A DNA stretch of 64,000 nucleotides, taken from Sphingomonadales bacterium. GTDB lineage: Bacteria > Pseudomonadota > Alphaproteobacteria > Sphingomonadales > Sphingomonadaceae. The notes under the pieces are model-generated. The model was not told the DNA's origin. It worked only from the letters and a program-made list of their open reading frames with translations, and did not search any database. Shown piece after piece: positions 44,821 through 54,170 of this stretch (position 1 is the first letter of the stretch; the number at the start of each line of letters is the position of its first letter). The position numbers and the translations under genes are program-made. The stretch spans positions 31,283 to 95,282 of the forward strand of contig JAACPW010000014.1 of assembly GCA_009995225.1 (NCBI GenBank), in the 5' to 3' direction.

Positions 44821-45297
44821 TCAGGCTGGGGGATCGGTCATCATGGCGGTAAACTCCACTTCGCAGGTGGTCTTGCCTTCAACGCTGGCGACACCTTTGA
44901 ACTTGTAAACGCGGCTCCGCTTCTGCGTGAATTCCACATGAAGATCCAGCAGACATCCCGGTGTCACCGGCGCACGGAACTTAGCGTTCTCAATACCCAT
45001 AAAAATCACCAGCTTGCCGGTACCAGCCAATTCCATTGTCTCAATCCCGAGAATGCCGGCGGCTTGTGCCAGCGCCTCGATCTGAAGAACGCCCGGCATG
45101 ATCGGGGCGCCGGGAAAATGGCCCTGAAAAAACTGTTCGTTCATGCTCACGGCCTTGATCGCATGAATGCGATCGCCAAGCAGGATCGACTTGACCCGGT
45201 CCACAAGCAGCAGCGGGTAACGGTGCGGCAAGGCCCTGAGGATCTTGACGATGTCGTAGTCCAGCACCTCTGCTGACACGTTACCCGCTTCACTCAT
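44821..45297 (-). CDS. fabZ: 3-hydroxyacyl-ACP dehydratase
   Basis: The ATG at 45297 ([16 protein letters not shown]) gives 158 residues. Reading on to 45438 would enter ompH. It is a hot-dog dehydratase with the active-site His in [13 protein letters not shown] and the Glu in IEALAQAAG. It dehydrates 3-hydroxyacyl-ACP. It follows ompH directly. The lpxD and lpxA genes usually flanking fabZ are missing here. Confidence 0.95.
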   Translation of the reverse strand: MSEAGNVSAEVLDYDIVKILRALPHRYPLLLVDRVKSILLGDRIHAIKAVSMNEQFFQGHFPGAPIMPGVLQIEALAQAAGILGIETMELAGTGKLVIFMGIENAKFRAPVTPGCLLDLHVEFTQKRSRVYKFKGVASVEGKTTCEVEFTAMMTDPPA

Positions 45298-45316
45298 GAT
45301 ATAATCTCCGCGAAAA

Positions 45317-46006
45317 TCAGCGGCCGACCGGCGCGGCAGTGTTGCCTTGCTGCGTAGCCTGCTGCTGCTGCTGGGCCTGCGCATATTGTGCGGCAAGCAG
45401 ACGCTGCTGGATTTCCTGATACAACTGCGCGCCTTCACGGCTCGGCTGCCAGCCTGCGGGTGGAACCACGCCGACAGTGGGGACGCGGGTATTCAGCGCA
45501 GCCGTCACCTTTTGCGTGATGTCAGCTTCGGGAACGGCGAAAAGCACTGTTGCAGGATCGATGACAACCTTGATCTGATCAGCGGTGGCAACTTCCTGAA
45601 GAGCCGCGCCATACTGAACGATGATCTGCTCGATCGCGTAAACGCGAGCACCGTCGATCTGATTCGAAAGACCCTGAATTTCCTGCTCCAGCGCCTGCAG
45701 CTTGGGCAGGTCGGCCGATGCCTGCATCGCAGCCTGCTCGGTTTCATCAACCTGCTTGTCAGCGTTCGTGTCGAACTTGGCGAGCATCGCCTGGCGCTCC
45801 TGCGCCTTTGTCCGCCGCAGTTCGTTCTGCTGGGCGTACGTCGTGTTGACCTGTTCGTAGGCGGTTTGAAAAGCGGTGGTGCCGATGATGGTGCGCGTGA
45901 CGTCAACTGAAGCCATGCGGCCATCGACCTGGGCCTGAGCAGGCAGGGCGACAGTGGCAGCCAGCACAAGGCCAACCGGTGCGAGAAGCTTGGTGAGACG
46001 TGTCAT
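45317..46006 (-). CDS. ompH: Skp/OmpH-family periplasmic chaperone
   Basis: This 229-residue protein has a signal peptide (residues 1-25, ending ALPAQAQ) and a long coiled-coil helical region. It should carry unfolded outer membrane proteins in the periplasm to BamA. Its ATG overlaps the bamA stop (TGATG). A canonical EF-hand-like loop, D79-x-N81-x-D83-x-Q85-x-D87-x2-E90, sits in the coiled-coil region. The C-terminus is Gln-rich ([11 protein letters not shown]). The presence of the EF loop is unusual for Skp as I know it. Confidence 0.88.
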   Translation of the reverse strand: MTRLTKLLAPVGLVLAATVALPAQAQVDGRMASVDVTRTIIGTTAFQTAYEQVNTTYAQQNELRRTKAQERQAMLAKFDTNADKQVDETEQAAMQASADLPKLQALEQEIQGLSNQIDGARVYAIEQIIVQYGAALQEVATADQIKVVIDPATVLFAVPEADITQKVTAALNTRVPTVGVVPPAGWQPSREGAQLYQEIQQRLLAAQYAQAQQQQQATQQGNTAAPVGR

Positions 46007-48756
46007 CAGAATTGGGTTCCTACGTTGAATGTAAAGCGCCGCTCGTCGTCACCTTCAACCTTGCGGATGGTCTGGGCGAAGTCGATGCGGAACGGTCCAA
46101 AAGGCGAGTTCCAGTTCACGCCGATCCCGGCGGTGATACGTGGGCTCGGCGAGTTGCCGAGGAATTGCTCCCGGATGTTGGTGCCACCCTGGATTTCGCG
46201 GCAGTTCGGCGACCCGTCAGCTTGTAACGGGCTGGTCGTCACGACTCTGTTGGCAGAATTGCAGCTTCCCCCTTCAGGCGGCGTCGTGAACAGTGGCTGA
46301 CCGCTTTCATTAACCAGCTGCGTTCCACCCGGGTTCACTGTCAGGACAGGCGTTTCCACGCCCCACAGCGCGCCAACGTCAGCCCAGATCGAAGGCCGCA
46401 ACCCAAGTTCACGGGCGCCTGTGCCCAACGGAATCTCAAGCTCTGCGCGTCCGAGATAATAATTGCGTCCGCCAATGGCGTCGTCGCGCACGTTTCGGCG
46501 TTCGGTAATGAAGGTTGGGTTGCCATCGGCATCGAGCACCGGCCGGTTAAATTCGTCGAGGATCGACTGCTGCGTCAGGATACGCGGCCCAACCCCACGA
46601 ATCGCGAAGCCGCGGAACTGAGGCTCACCAAGGAAAAAGCGATCAGTCAGCAGAACATCGTCCACGCCAGGGCCAGGGCGCTCTTGCAGGGGAATGATCG
46701 TACCGCCCTCGGCGAGAAGCGAGAAAATAAAACCGGAGCTTCCCACATTCCAGAACTGCTGCGCACGACCGCGGAACCGCGCATAGCGCACATCCCCGCC
46801 AAGCCCCGCAAATTCACCGCTCAACGAAACGGTCCTGCCCCGGGTCGGGCGAATGCGTGAATTCAGCGAATTGTAATTCAGGCTGAGGCCAACGATCGAA
46901 CTGAGCCGCGTACCGATGGCATCGCAAAGGAAGCGGCCGGCGCGCAACGGATCACACTCACGTATGCCGTCACCATTGGTATCCGAGAAAAACAGGTTCT
47001 CGTCGAGCGACACGTCTTCGTAGTTGAGCGTATAACTGCCAACCAGGGACATGTATTCTGTCAGCGGCACGCCCGCACGCATCGAGAACCCTGTCGTGGC
47101 TTGCTGGAATGTCGTGTTGCGGTTGTTGCCTGTAAAGTTGAAACTGTTGAAATCCCGGCGATATATGTCAACTCCGCCCGAAATGTTGCGGTCGAAGATA
47201 TAGGGATCCGAAAAGCTGACCTGTGCCGAACGCGAAAATTGCGAGTAATTGACGCTCAGCCCGATCGTCTGCCCGCGTCCGCGAAAATTGCGCTGCCGGA
47301 TGCTGCCTGCCAGAATGAACTGCTCGATCGAGGAAAAGCCGGCTGAGAATTGCAATTCACCCGTCGGACGTTCTTCAACATTCGCCTCAAGGATGATCCG
47401 GTCAGGCGCACTGCCTTGGGTCTGTGTGACCTCGAAGTTTTCTTGGAAATAGGCGAGCGAATTGATGCGCGCAGTGGTCCGCTGAACGCCCAGGGAATTG
47501 AAGGCGTCCCCCTCTGCCAGACGAAATTCGCGCCGGATCACCTTGTCCTGCGTCAGGGTGTTGCCGTTGATATCGACCCGCTCGACATAAACGCGCGGCG
47601 CCTCGCGCAGAACGAACGTCACATTCATCTTGAGATTGTCAGGATCGCGATTGAAGCGCGGCTGCACGTCGGCGAAGGCATAGCCGTAACGTCCCGCCAA
47701 CTCTGTCAGCTGTTCGACCGTGTCCTCGACCGTCTTCGCGTTATAGAAATCGCCATCTTTCATCGGCAGCTGCGTGCTCATCACATCGCTGTCGAAATCA
47801 CGCAGCTGGCTGTCCACCTTGACGTCACCAAAGGTGTAGCGTTCGCCCTCCTCCACCACATAGGTGATGATGAAGTCCTTCTGGTCAGGGGTGAGTTCCG
47901 CGACAGCCGAAACGACGCGGAAATCGGCATAACCTTCGGTCAGATAGAACTGCCGCAGCTTCTGTTGGTCAAACGCCAGACGGTCAGGATCGTAGCTGGT
48001 GTTGGAGCTGAAAAAGCTCGTCAGCCGCGCCTGCTTGGTCACCATCTCGCCACGAAGATCGCCGTCGGAGAATTTCTCGTTGCCGAGAATATTGATCTGG
48101 CGAACCTTGGATTTTGGCCCTTCCGTAATCTCGAAAACGATATCGACCCGGTTCTGCGGCAGTTGCACCATCTTCGGTTCGACCTGCGCGGCAAATCGGC
48201 CCTGGCGCTTGTAGAGCTCAATGATGCGCGCAACATCCGCGCGGACCTTGGACCGCGTAAAAATCTGGCGCGGCGACAGCCTGATCTCGGGCAGGATCTT
48301 GTCGGGTTTGAGCCGCTCGTTACCTTCAAGAACAATGCGGTTGATCACCGGGTTTTCGGTGACGGTAATCACGACATTACCGTTTCTGTTGTCGATCGCG
48401 TAATTCGCGAACAATTCTGTTGCGCCGAGATCTTTCAACGCTTCATCCGCGGCAACAGCGGTATATTGCTGTCCCACCCGCAGGCGGATGTAACTCAAGA
48501 TCGTTGTTGCTTCGAGCCGCTCAGCCCCGACCACATCAATACTGCGGATGGTATTGGCATTCGGTGCAGGCGTCTCAGCCGGCGTCGTCGCGGATTGCGT
48601 GGCCGGTGTTGTGCCCACATCCTGCGCGCTCACCATCGCCGGCATGCCTGCGAGAATCGACCCGCAGCATAACACAGTCGCCAGCCGCATAGGCCCGCGC
48701 GTAGAGGAAGGGTTGCAAATGACCGGCGCTAGGCTGGTCTTGCTCAATCGGTTCAT
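46006..48756 (-). CDS. bamA: Outer membrane protein assembly factor
   Basis: This 916-residue protein begins with a signal region and a Pro/Thr-rich linker. Five POTRA domains span about residues 65-460, and a 16-stranded barrel follows and ends in a C-terminal Phe (FNVGTQF). The lid-loop motif appears as FRGFAIRG. BamA inserts beta-barrel proteins into the outer membrane. Two extracellular-loop insertions hold Cys pairs (Cys601/Cys611 and Cys832/Cys852) and the first carries a DTNGDG calcium-loop-like motif. The neighbours rseP and ompH are those usual for bamA. Confidence 0.97.
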   Translation of the reverse strand: MNRLSKTSLAPVICNPSSTRGPMRLATVLCCGSILAGMPAMVSAQDVGTTPATQSATTPAETPAPNANTIRSIDVVGAERLEATTILSYIRLRVGQQYTAVAADEALKDLGATELFANYAIDNRNGNVVITVTENPVINRIVLEGNERLKPDKILPEIRLSPRQIFTRSKVRADVARIIELYKRQGRFAAQVEPKMVQLPQNRVDIVFEITEGPKSKVRQINILGNEKFSDGDLRGEMVTKQARLTSFFSSNTSYDPDRLAFDQQKLRQFYLTEGYADFRVVSAVAELTPDQKDFIITYVVEEGERYTFGDVKVDSQLRDFDSDVMSTQLPMKDGDFYNAKTVEDTVEQLTELAGRYGYAFADVQPRFNRDPDNLKMNVTFVLREAPRVYVERVDINGNTLTQDKVIRREFRLAEGDAFNSLGVQRTTARINSLAYFQENFEVTQTQGSAPDRIILEANVEERPTGELQFSAGFSSIEQFILAGSIRQRNFRGRGQTIGLSVNYSQFSRSAQVSFSDPYIFDRNISGGVDIYRRDFNSFNFTGNNRNTTFQQATTGFSMRAGVPLTEYMSLVGSYTLNYEDVSLDENLFFSDTNGDGIRECDPLRAGRFLCDAIGTRLSSIVGLSLNYNSLNSRIRPTRGRTVSLSGEFAGLGGDVRYARFRGRAQQFWNVGSSGFIFSLLAEGGTIIPLQERPGPGVDDVLLTDRFFLGEPQFRGFAIRGVGPRILTQQSILDEFNRPVLDADGNPTFITERRNVRDDAIGGRNYYLGRAELEIPLGTGARELGLRPSIWADVGALWGVETPVLTVNPGGTQLVNESGQPLFTTPPEGGSCNSANRVVTTSPLQADGSPNCREIQGGTNIREQFLGNSPSPRITAGIGVNWNSPFGPFRIDFAQTIRKVEGDDERRFTFNVGTQF

Positions 48757-48968
48757 GCAGTAAAAATCCCGTTTCCAACCCTGCGGCCCACGTCGTCAAG
48801 CCTTGCCAGTCACCATTCGCGCCGAGTTTAATCGACCCATGCCCCACGAACCCGCCTCTGCCCGATGTCCTCACCGCAATCAAGCCAGGTGGACGCCGGA
48901 CCTGCTCACACCGTCGTGCTGTCCCCGTCAAAACAGCGCATCATGACGCAAACTCCGCGCTCAAGTGG

Positions 48969-50090
48969 TCAGCTTCCAAAAATCGGCAGCGAGAAGATAT
49001 CATTCACCGTCACCACCACCATCAGCATCAAAACCAGCGCAATGCCTGTCCTGTAGGCCCATTCGGTCGCCTGTGGCCCCACCGGCTTCCTGCGGATCGC
49101 TTCGGCCGCGTAGAACATCAGGTGACCACCATCGAGCGCGGGGATTGGCAAGAAGTTGATGAATGCCAAATTAAGCGAGATCAGCGCAGCAAAATGAATG
49201 AACGCTGCTGCACCCATACTCATCTGCTCGCCGGAATATTTTGCAATCTTGAGCGGTCCGCCCAGCTCATCGACCGAGCGTTCGCCAGTGACGATCTGCT
49301 GGATACCGGTAATCATCATGCCCAAGAAGTCCCAGCTCTGCTTGACACCGAGCGGAATGGCTTCAAGGATCCCAACCTTTTCAAGTTCGTACTTGCCGCC
49401 TGCGGGCGCCACACCGATCAATCCTTCGGTGCTCACATTGCCGAAATTGTCTGTGCGTTCAATCCGGGCAGTCGTCACGGGATACTCGATGGAGTCACCA
49501 GCGCGCTCGACTGTGAAGACCATTTGCTTGCCGGGATGAAGAGCAACCTTGGTCTTAAGTTCGGTGAAATCGCGGATCGCTCGCCCGTCAATGGAAACCA
49601 CGACATCGCCGACTTCGAGCCCCGCCGCTTGCGCGACGCTGCCTTCAGTAAACGCGCCAATGGTCCGGGAATCCTGTCCGCCGACAATCACCGGCTTGCC
49701 CATGATGGCGAAGAAGGCTGCGAAGATAGCAATGGCAATGACCAGGTTTGTGATCGGCCCCGCCGCAACGATTAACGCCCGTTTCCACAAGGCGGCATGC
49801 TGAAAACTGCCTTCCTCCACCGGCGCATCGGCATCAGGCACGCTCGCAGGGTTCATGTCACCCTTGAACTGAACATATCCGCCCAGTGGCAAGGCCGAAA
49901 GTTTCCAGCGGGTGCCCCGCTTGTCGGTGAAGCCTGCCAGCTCTTTGCCAAAGCCGACCGAAAACGCATCAGCCTTTACGCCGAACAAGCGGCCGACCAG
50001 CAAGTGTCCGAGTTCATGCAGCGTCACGAGCGGACCCAAAAGCAGCATAAAGCCGACAACGTACATCCAGAAAGGGGGCGATTCAAACAA
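48969..50090 (-). CDS. rseP: Site-2 intramembrane zinc metalloprotease RseP
   Basis: This 373-residue membrane protease has the zinc motif HELGH at the N-terminal helix and the second motif NFLPIPALDGGHL near the C-terminus. A PDZ domain lies around residues 125-200. It cleaves membrane-embedded anti-sigma factors and remnant signal peptides. Its ATG overlaps the dxr stop by 8 bases. It is coupled with bamA across 212 bases. Confidence 0.95.
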   Translation of the reverse strand: MFESPPFWMYVVGFMLLLGPLVTLHELGHLLVGRLFGVKADAFSVGFGKELAGFTDKRGTRWKLSALPLGGYVQFKGDMNPASVPDADAPVEEGSFQHAALWKRALIVAAGPITNLVIAIAIFAAFFAIMGKPVIVGGQDSRTIGAFTEGSVAQAAGLEVGDVVVSIDGRAIRDFTELKTKVALHPGKQMVFTVERAGDSIEYPVTTARIERTDNFGNVSTEGLIGVAPAGGKYELEKVGILEAIPLGVKQSWDFLGMMITGIQQIVTGERSVDELGGPLKIAKYSGEQMSMGAAAFIHFAALISLNLAFINFLPIPALDGGHLMFYAAEAIRRKPVGPQATEWAYRTGIALVLMLMVVVTVNDIFSLPIFGS

Positions 50091-51249
50091 GGGCGTTGGT
50101 CTCCAACAGGTTCATTGCCTGCATCCGTCCAGACTGGTCGACGGCCAACACCTCTTCAAGGTTGACCGGCCGTGGGGCATCATTCGTTCGTGCTAACGTC
50201 TCTTCGACCAATGCCGCGATCCGCGTGAACCTGATCTGACCAGCCAAGAAGGCCGCAACAGCAACCTCATTTGCGGCGTTGAGAATTGCTGGAGCAGAGC
50301 CCCCAACGCGGATCGCTTCGCGCGCAAGCCGCGTCGCCGGAAAACGCACCTCGTCGGGCGCCTCGAAGGTCAATATGCCTATGGCCGCCAGGTCGAGCGG
50401 GCTTAGGGGTGTTTCCATCCGCTGCGGCCATGCCAGACACGACGCGATCGGCACCCGCATGTCAGACGGCCCAAGCTGCGCCAAAGTCGACCGATCACGA
50501 AATTCCACCATAGAATGGATCACGCTTTGCGGATGGACCACAATACCAAGGCGGTCGAGGCCGACCGGAAACAGATGATAGGCCTCGATATATTCCAGGC
50601 CCTTGTTCATCATGGTCGCGGAATCGACGCTGATCTTGGCGCCCATCGACCAATTGGGATGAGCCACCGCTTCGGCGGGCGTGGCAGCGGCAAGGCGCGC
50701 TGCGCTCCATGTGCGTAATGGCCCACCGCTTGCGGTCAGAGTTATCCTGGCGACATCGTCGATCCGATTTCCGGAGAGACATTGGAAAATCGCATTGTGT
50801 TCGGAGTCCGTCGGCAGCAAAGTGGCGCCATGCTTGGCGACTGCCTGCATCAGAACTTCGCCTGCCGAAACCAGTGCCTCCTTGTTGGCAAGCGCGATTG
50901 TGCCGCCGCGTTCAACCGCCGCCATTACAGGCGCCAAGCCCGCACAACCGACAATCGCCGCCACCGTCATATCGACCGGTCGCGACGCGGCATCGATCAG
51001 CGCCGTCCGGCCACCTGCCGCCTCAATGCCGCTAGTGCCAAGGGCCTCACGCAATTCAGGCAGACACGATTCGTCACCAACAACGGCCAGTTTCGCCCCG
51101 AATTCAATCGCCAGCGCCGCCAATTCTGCAGCACTGCATTGCGCGGTCAGCGCATCCACCTGCCACGCATCACGATTGCGACGCACCAGATCGAGCGTCG
51201 ACGCGCCAATGGATCCGGTTGCGCCAAGCAGGGTAATCGAACGGGTCAT
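50083..51249 (-). CDS. dxr: 1-deoxy-D-xylulose 5-phosphate reductoisomerase
   Basis: The ATG at 51249 (MTRSITLLGATGSIG) gives 388 residues. The longer reading to 51285 is not needed. NADPH-binding GATGSIGAS, the metal/substrate region TDSEHNAIFQCLSG and MMNKGLEYIEA are present. It makes 2-C-methyl-D-erythritol 4-phosphate in the MEP isoprenoid pathway. It precedes rseP and follows cdsA in the same operon. Confidence 0.97.
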   Translation of the reverse strand: MTRSITLLGATGSIGASTLDLVRRNRDAWQVDALTAQCSAAELAALAIEFGAKLAVVGDESCLPELREALGTSGIEAAGGRTALIDAASRPVDMTVAAIVGCAGLAPVMAAVERGGTIALANKEALVSAGEVLMQAVAKHGATLLPTDSEHNAIFQCLSGNRIDDVARITLTASGGPLRTWSAARLAAATPAEAVAHPNWSMGAKISVDSATMMNKGLEYIEAYHLFPVGLDRLGIVVHPQSVIHSMVEFRDRSTLAQLGPSDMRVPIASCLAWPQRMETPLSPLDLAAIGILTFEAPDEVRFPATRLAREAIRVGGSAPAILNAANEVAVAAFLAGQIRFTRIAALVEETLARTNDAPRPVNLEEVLAVDQSGRMQAMNLLETNALV

Positions 51250-51256
51250 TGCCGCA

Positions 51257-52024
51257 TCATCCCAGCAAAGTGGCTGCCGTGGCAATCACAAACAGCACAA
51301 AGAATACCGAGAGGAACCCGTCGAGCCGGTCAAAGAGCCCACCATGACCCGGAATCAGGCGACCTGAATCCTTGACACCGGCGCGTCGCTTCATCCAGCT
51401 TTCGAAGAAATCGCCGGCCTGTGCCAGCACAGCGATAATGACGCCGCTCACTGCTGCTCCGCCCAACGCCACAGCGGTATAGCCGGATATGAATGCCCCA
51501 GGCCCTATATCGAGCACCTCGGTCACCATACTCACCAGCGCAGAAAGCAAAGCTCCGCCTGCCAATCCGGCCCAAGTTTTCGCGGGACTGATCTTCGGCG
51601 CAATCTTGGGTCCACCGATCGCACGCCCGGCAAAATAAGCGCCAACATCAACTGCCACTACGGGCAGGATGAAGCCCATCAACACGCCCAGCGGTGCGTA
51701 GCCTGCAAGCCCGGGATCAAGCGGGAGAACCTGTCGCCCATTGCGCACGGCCATGATCGCGGTGGCTGCGCCGCCAACGTACAGCACACCGGCAAAGAAC
51801 CAGATAGTCTCTCCCAGGCTGCCCATGCCGAACCGCTCGATCAGCCTGTTCCATTCCCATATGACGCCGCAAGCAATCAGCACCACAAACACGGTCCAGA
51901 ACCATCCGCCCAGCCACAGCGCCACGCCGGCCAAAACAAGCATCACAATCGCGGAAGCCATCCGTACCGGCAGATCGGTTATTCCCGCTCTGGGGTCGCG
52001 CACTCGCGCTTCACCGTCCACCAT
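51257..52024 (-). CDS. cdsA: Phosphatidate cytidylyltransferase
   Basis: The ATG at 52024 gives 255 residues and overlaps the uppS stop. Several membrane helices are followed by the family signature near the C-terminus, SWMKRRAGVKDSGRLIPGHGG, then LFDRLDG. It makes CDP-diacylglycerol, the common precursor for PgsA and PssA products encoded elsewhere in this window. Confidence 0.95.
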   Translation of the reverse strand: MVDGEARVRDPRAGITDLPVRMASAIVMLVLAGVALWLGGWFWTVFVVLIACGVIWEWNRLIERFGMGSLGETIWFFAGVLYVGGAATAIMAVRNGRQVLPLDPGLAGYAPLGVLMGFILPVVAVDVGAYFAGRAIGGPKIAPKISPAKTWAGLAGGALLSALVSMVTEVLDIGPGAFISGYTAVALGGAAVSGVIIAVLAQAGDFFESWMKRRAGVKDSGRLIPGHGGLFDRLDGFLSVFFVLFVIATAATLLG

Positions 52025-52688
52025 AACGCCGCTCCCTCCGGGCAAAATCGTCGAGGGCCTGGCGCAGATGCGCAGGCTCAAAATCGGGCCATAACGTGTC
52101 CACGAATAGCATCTCGGCATAAGCCGCCTGCCACAAGAGGAAGTTCGACAGCCGAATTTCGCCGCTTGTTCGGATCAGCAGATCAAGCGGCGGCAAATCT
52201 GCGGTGTCGAGCGCGACGGCGATGCTTTCTATCGTAACGTCACCAACGACAGCCGCCTTCGCCGCAGCCCGCGCGATTTCGTGCTGCCCGCCATAATTGA
52301 GAGCTACCGCCAACGTCTGCTGGCCATTGGCAGTCTGCGCCAATGCATCCTCAAGCATGGCGACGATATCGGGCGCCAAGGATTGCCAATCACCAATAAT
52401 CTTCAGTTTGACGTTGTTCGCAATAAATTCGGGCAGATCGGATTTGATGAACCGCCTCATCAGGTTCATCAAATCGTCAACCTCGTCATCCGAACGCTTC
52501 CAGTTCTCCGAGGAGAAGGCATAAAGCGTCAGGCATTCCAGACCGGTGGGCGCAAGCGAGCGCACCAACCGTCTCACAGCCTCGACGCCGCGTTGGTGGC
52601 CGACGGCACGCGGCAAGGCCCGCTTTTTGGCCCAGCGGCCATTGCCATCCATGATGATGGCGACATGTCGGGCGCGCGACTGGTCCAA
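52011..52688 (-). CDS. uppS: Isoprenyl transferase (undecaprenyl diphosphate synthase)
   Basis: This 225-residue cis-prenyltransferase has the diphosphate-binding IIMDGNGRWAK start, then LYAFSSENW, and IRTSGEIRLSNFLLWQ near the C-terminus. It makes the C55 carrier lipid for peptidoglycan and cell-surface glycans. It overlaps cdsA by 14 bases and follows frr closely. The length is slightly short but complete. Confidence 0.95.
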   Translation of the reverse strand: MDQSRARHVAIIMDGNGRWAKKRALPRAVGHQRGVEAVRRLVRSLAPTGLECLTLYAFSSENWKRSDDEVDDLMNLMRRFIKSDLPEFIANNVKLKIIGDWQSLAPDIVAMLEDALAQTANGQQTLAVALNYGGQHEIARAAAKAAVVGDVTIESIAVALDTADLPPLDLLIRTSGEIRLSNFLLWQAAYAEMLFVDTLWPDFEPAHLRQALDDFARRERRYGGR

Positions 52689-52717
52689 GCTTGTTTCCTA
52701 AGATCCCGAACCAAAAA

Positions 52718-53275
52718 TCACTGCGTCAGGATTTCCTGTTCCTTCTTGGCCGCAGCCTCGTCGGTTTCCTTGACATATTGATCTGTCAGCTTCTGTACCT
52801 GCTCTTCGGACCGCTTGCGATCGTCCTCGGAGATTTCCTTTTTCTTTTCGTCGGTCTTGAGGCTCTCCATCGCATCGCGGCGCACATTACGGATCGCGAT
52901 CTTGGCCTTTTCAGCATACTGCCCCGCCAGCTTGGCCAGTTCCTTGCGGCGGTCCTGCGTCAGATCGGGGATCGGCAGGCGCAGGGTCTGTCCATCGATG
53001 ATGGGATTCAGGCCGAGGTTGGCGTGGGCGATGCCCTTTTCCACCGGGGTCATGTTCGACTTGTCCCACACCTGCACGCTCAGCATGCGCGGCTCGGGCG
53101 CGGAGACGGTAGCGACCTGCGAGAGCGGCATCATCGAACCATAGACCTCGACCATCACGGGATCGAGCAGGCTGGTGTTGGCACGGCCCGTGCGCAGGCC
53201 CTGAAGATCACTCTTCAACGCTTCGACGGCGCCCTTCATCCGGCGTTCGACATCGGCCTTGTCATATTGCGGCAT
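52718..53275 (-). CDS. frr: Ribosome recycling factor
   Basis: This 185-residue protein fits the family exactly (KADVERRMKGAVEALKSDLQGLRTGRAN at the start, QVQKLTDQYVKETDEAAAKKE at the end). With EF-G it splits post-termination ribosomes. pyrH ends 14 bases upstream. Confidence 0.97.
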   Translation of the reverse strand: MPQYDKADVERRMKGAVEALKSDLQGLRTGRANTSLLDPVMVEVYGSMMPLSQVATVSAPEPRMLSVQVWDKSNMTPVEKGIAHANLGLNPIIDGQTLRLPIPDLTQDRRKELAKLAGQYAEKAKIAIRNVRRDAMESLKTDEKKKEISEDDRKRSEEQVQKLTDQYVKETDEAAAKKEQEILTQ

Positions 53276-53289
53276 GGCTGGAGTATCCT

Positions 53290-54009
53290 TCAGTTGTCTT
53301 GAACAATGGTCTGCACACCCTCACCCGCGAGCACGCGGGCAAGGTTGCCCTTCTCGCGAATAGAGAAGACCACGATCGGGATTTTGTTATCGCGGCACAA
53401 AGCCACAGCAGAAGCGTCCATCACCCTCAGATTATCCGCAAGCACGCGGTCATAGCTGACCGTGTCAAAGCGGATGGCCTTGGGGTTATATTTGGGGTCG
53501 GCATCGTAAACCCCATCCACGCTGGTGCCCTTGAGTAGAGCATCGCACTTCATTTCTGCTGCGCGCAAGGCCGCGCCGCTGTCTGTGGTGAAATAGGGGC
53601 TGCCCACCCCAGCGGCAAAAATTACGACGCGCCCCTTTTCAAGGTGGCGTTCTGCCCGGCGGCGGATTACCGGTTCGCACACCTGATCCATCTGAATCGC
53701 ACTTTGAACGCGGGTATCAACGCCCAATTGTTCCAGCGCGTTCTGCATGGCGAGCGCGTTCATCACCGTCGCCAACATGCCCATGTAATCAGCTTGCGCC
53801 CGGTCCATGCCTTGTGCAGCACCTGCCATGCCGCGAAAAATGTTACCCCCCCCGATTACGAGGCAGATTTCAAGTCCGGTCTCCTTCGCCGACTTCACCT
53901 CCTTGGCCAGATCGGCAACGAAGGCTGGGTCAATCCCGAACTGTTGGTCTCCCATGAGCACTTCACCCGAAAGTTTCAGGAGCACGCGCTTGATTGTGGG
54001 CAGGGACAT
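53290..54009 (-). CDS. pyrH: UMP kinase
   Basis: This 239-residue kinase phosphorylates UMP with ATP. Motifs include [25 protein letters not shown] and [10 protein letters not shown]. It lies between tsf and frr in the standard proteobacterial order. The tsf-pyrH gap holds a strong hairpin. Confidence 0.97.
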   Translation of the reverse strand: MSLPTIKRVLLKLSGEVLMGDQQFGIDPAFVADLAKEVKSAKETGLEICLVIGGGNIFRGMAGAAQGMDRAQADYMGMLATVMNALAMQNALEQLGVDTRVQSAIQMDQVCEPVIRRRAERHLEKGRVVIFAAGVGSPYFTTDSGAALRAAEMKCDALLKGTSVDGVYDADPKYNPKAIRFDTVSYDRVLADNLRVMDASAVALCRDNKIPIVVFSIREKGNLARVLAGEGVQTIVQDN

Positions 54010-54117
54010 GTCGGGCTCGGCTCCGGCTTGAATCTCGGGAAAGTGATCTGGGTTGGGCGCACTTAACGGGCAAAGTGCGAATTCGCAAAGGGTAAGCTGG
54101 CAAAGCCTTCAAGGAAA

Positions 54118-54148
54118 CGGCCGCCGCAGCACAGTGCTGCGACGGCCG
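54118..54148 (-). terminator. Hairpin after tsf, probable terminator/attenuator
   Basis: Minus strand: CGGCCG, a mismatch, then CGCAGCAC pair around one base to give a 14-bp stem with one mismatch. TTTCCTT follows. It lies between tsf and pyrH and may lower transcription into pyrH. Confidence 0.65.
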
Positions 54149-54170
54149 CATCTGAATTCCAATGAGGACG

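Noticed and set aside
48575..48931. 118-residue minus-strand frame overlapping the bamA start
   Set aside because: Out of frame with bamA, no domain, no good ribosome-binding site.
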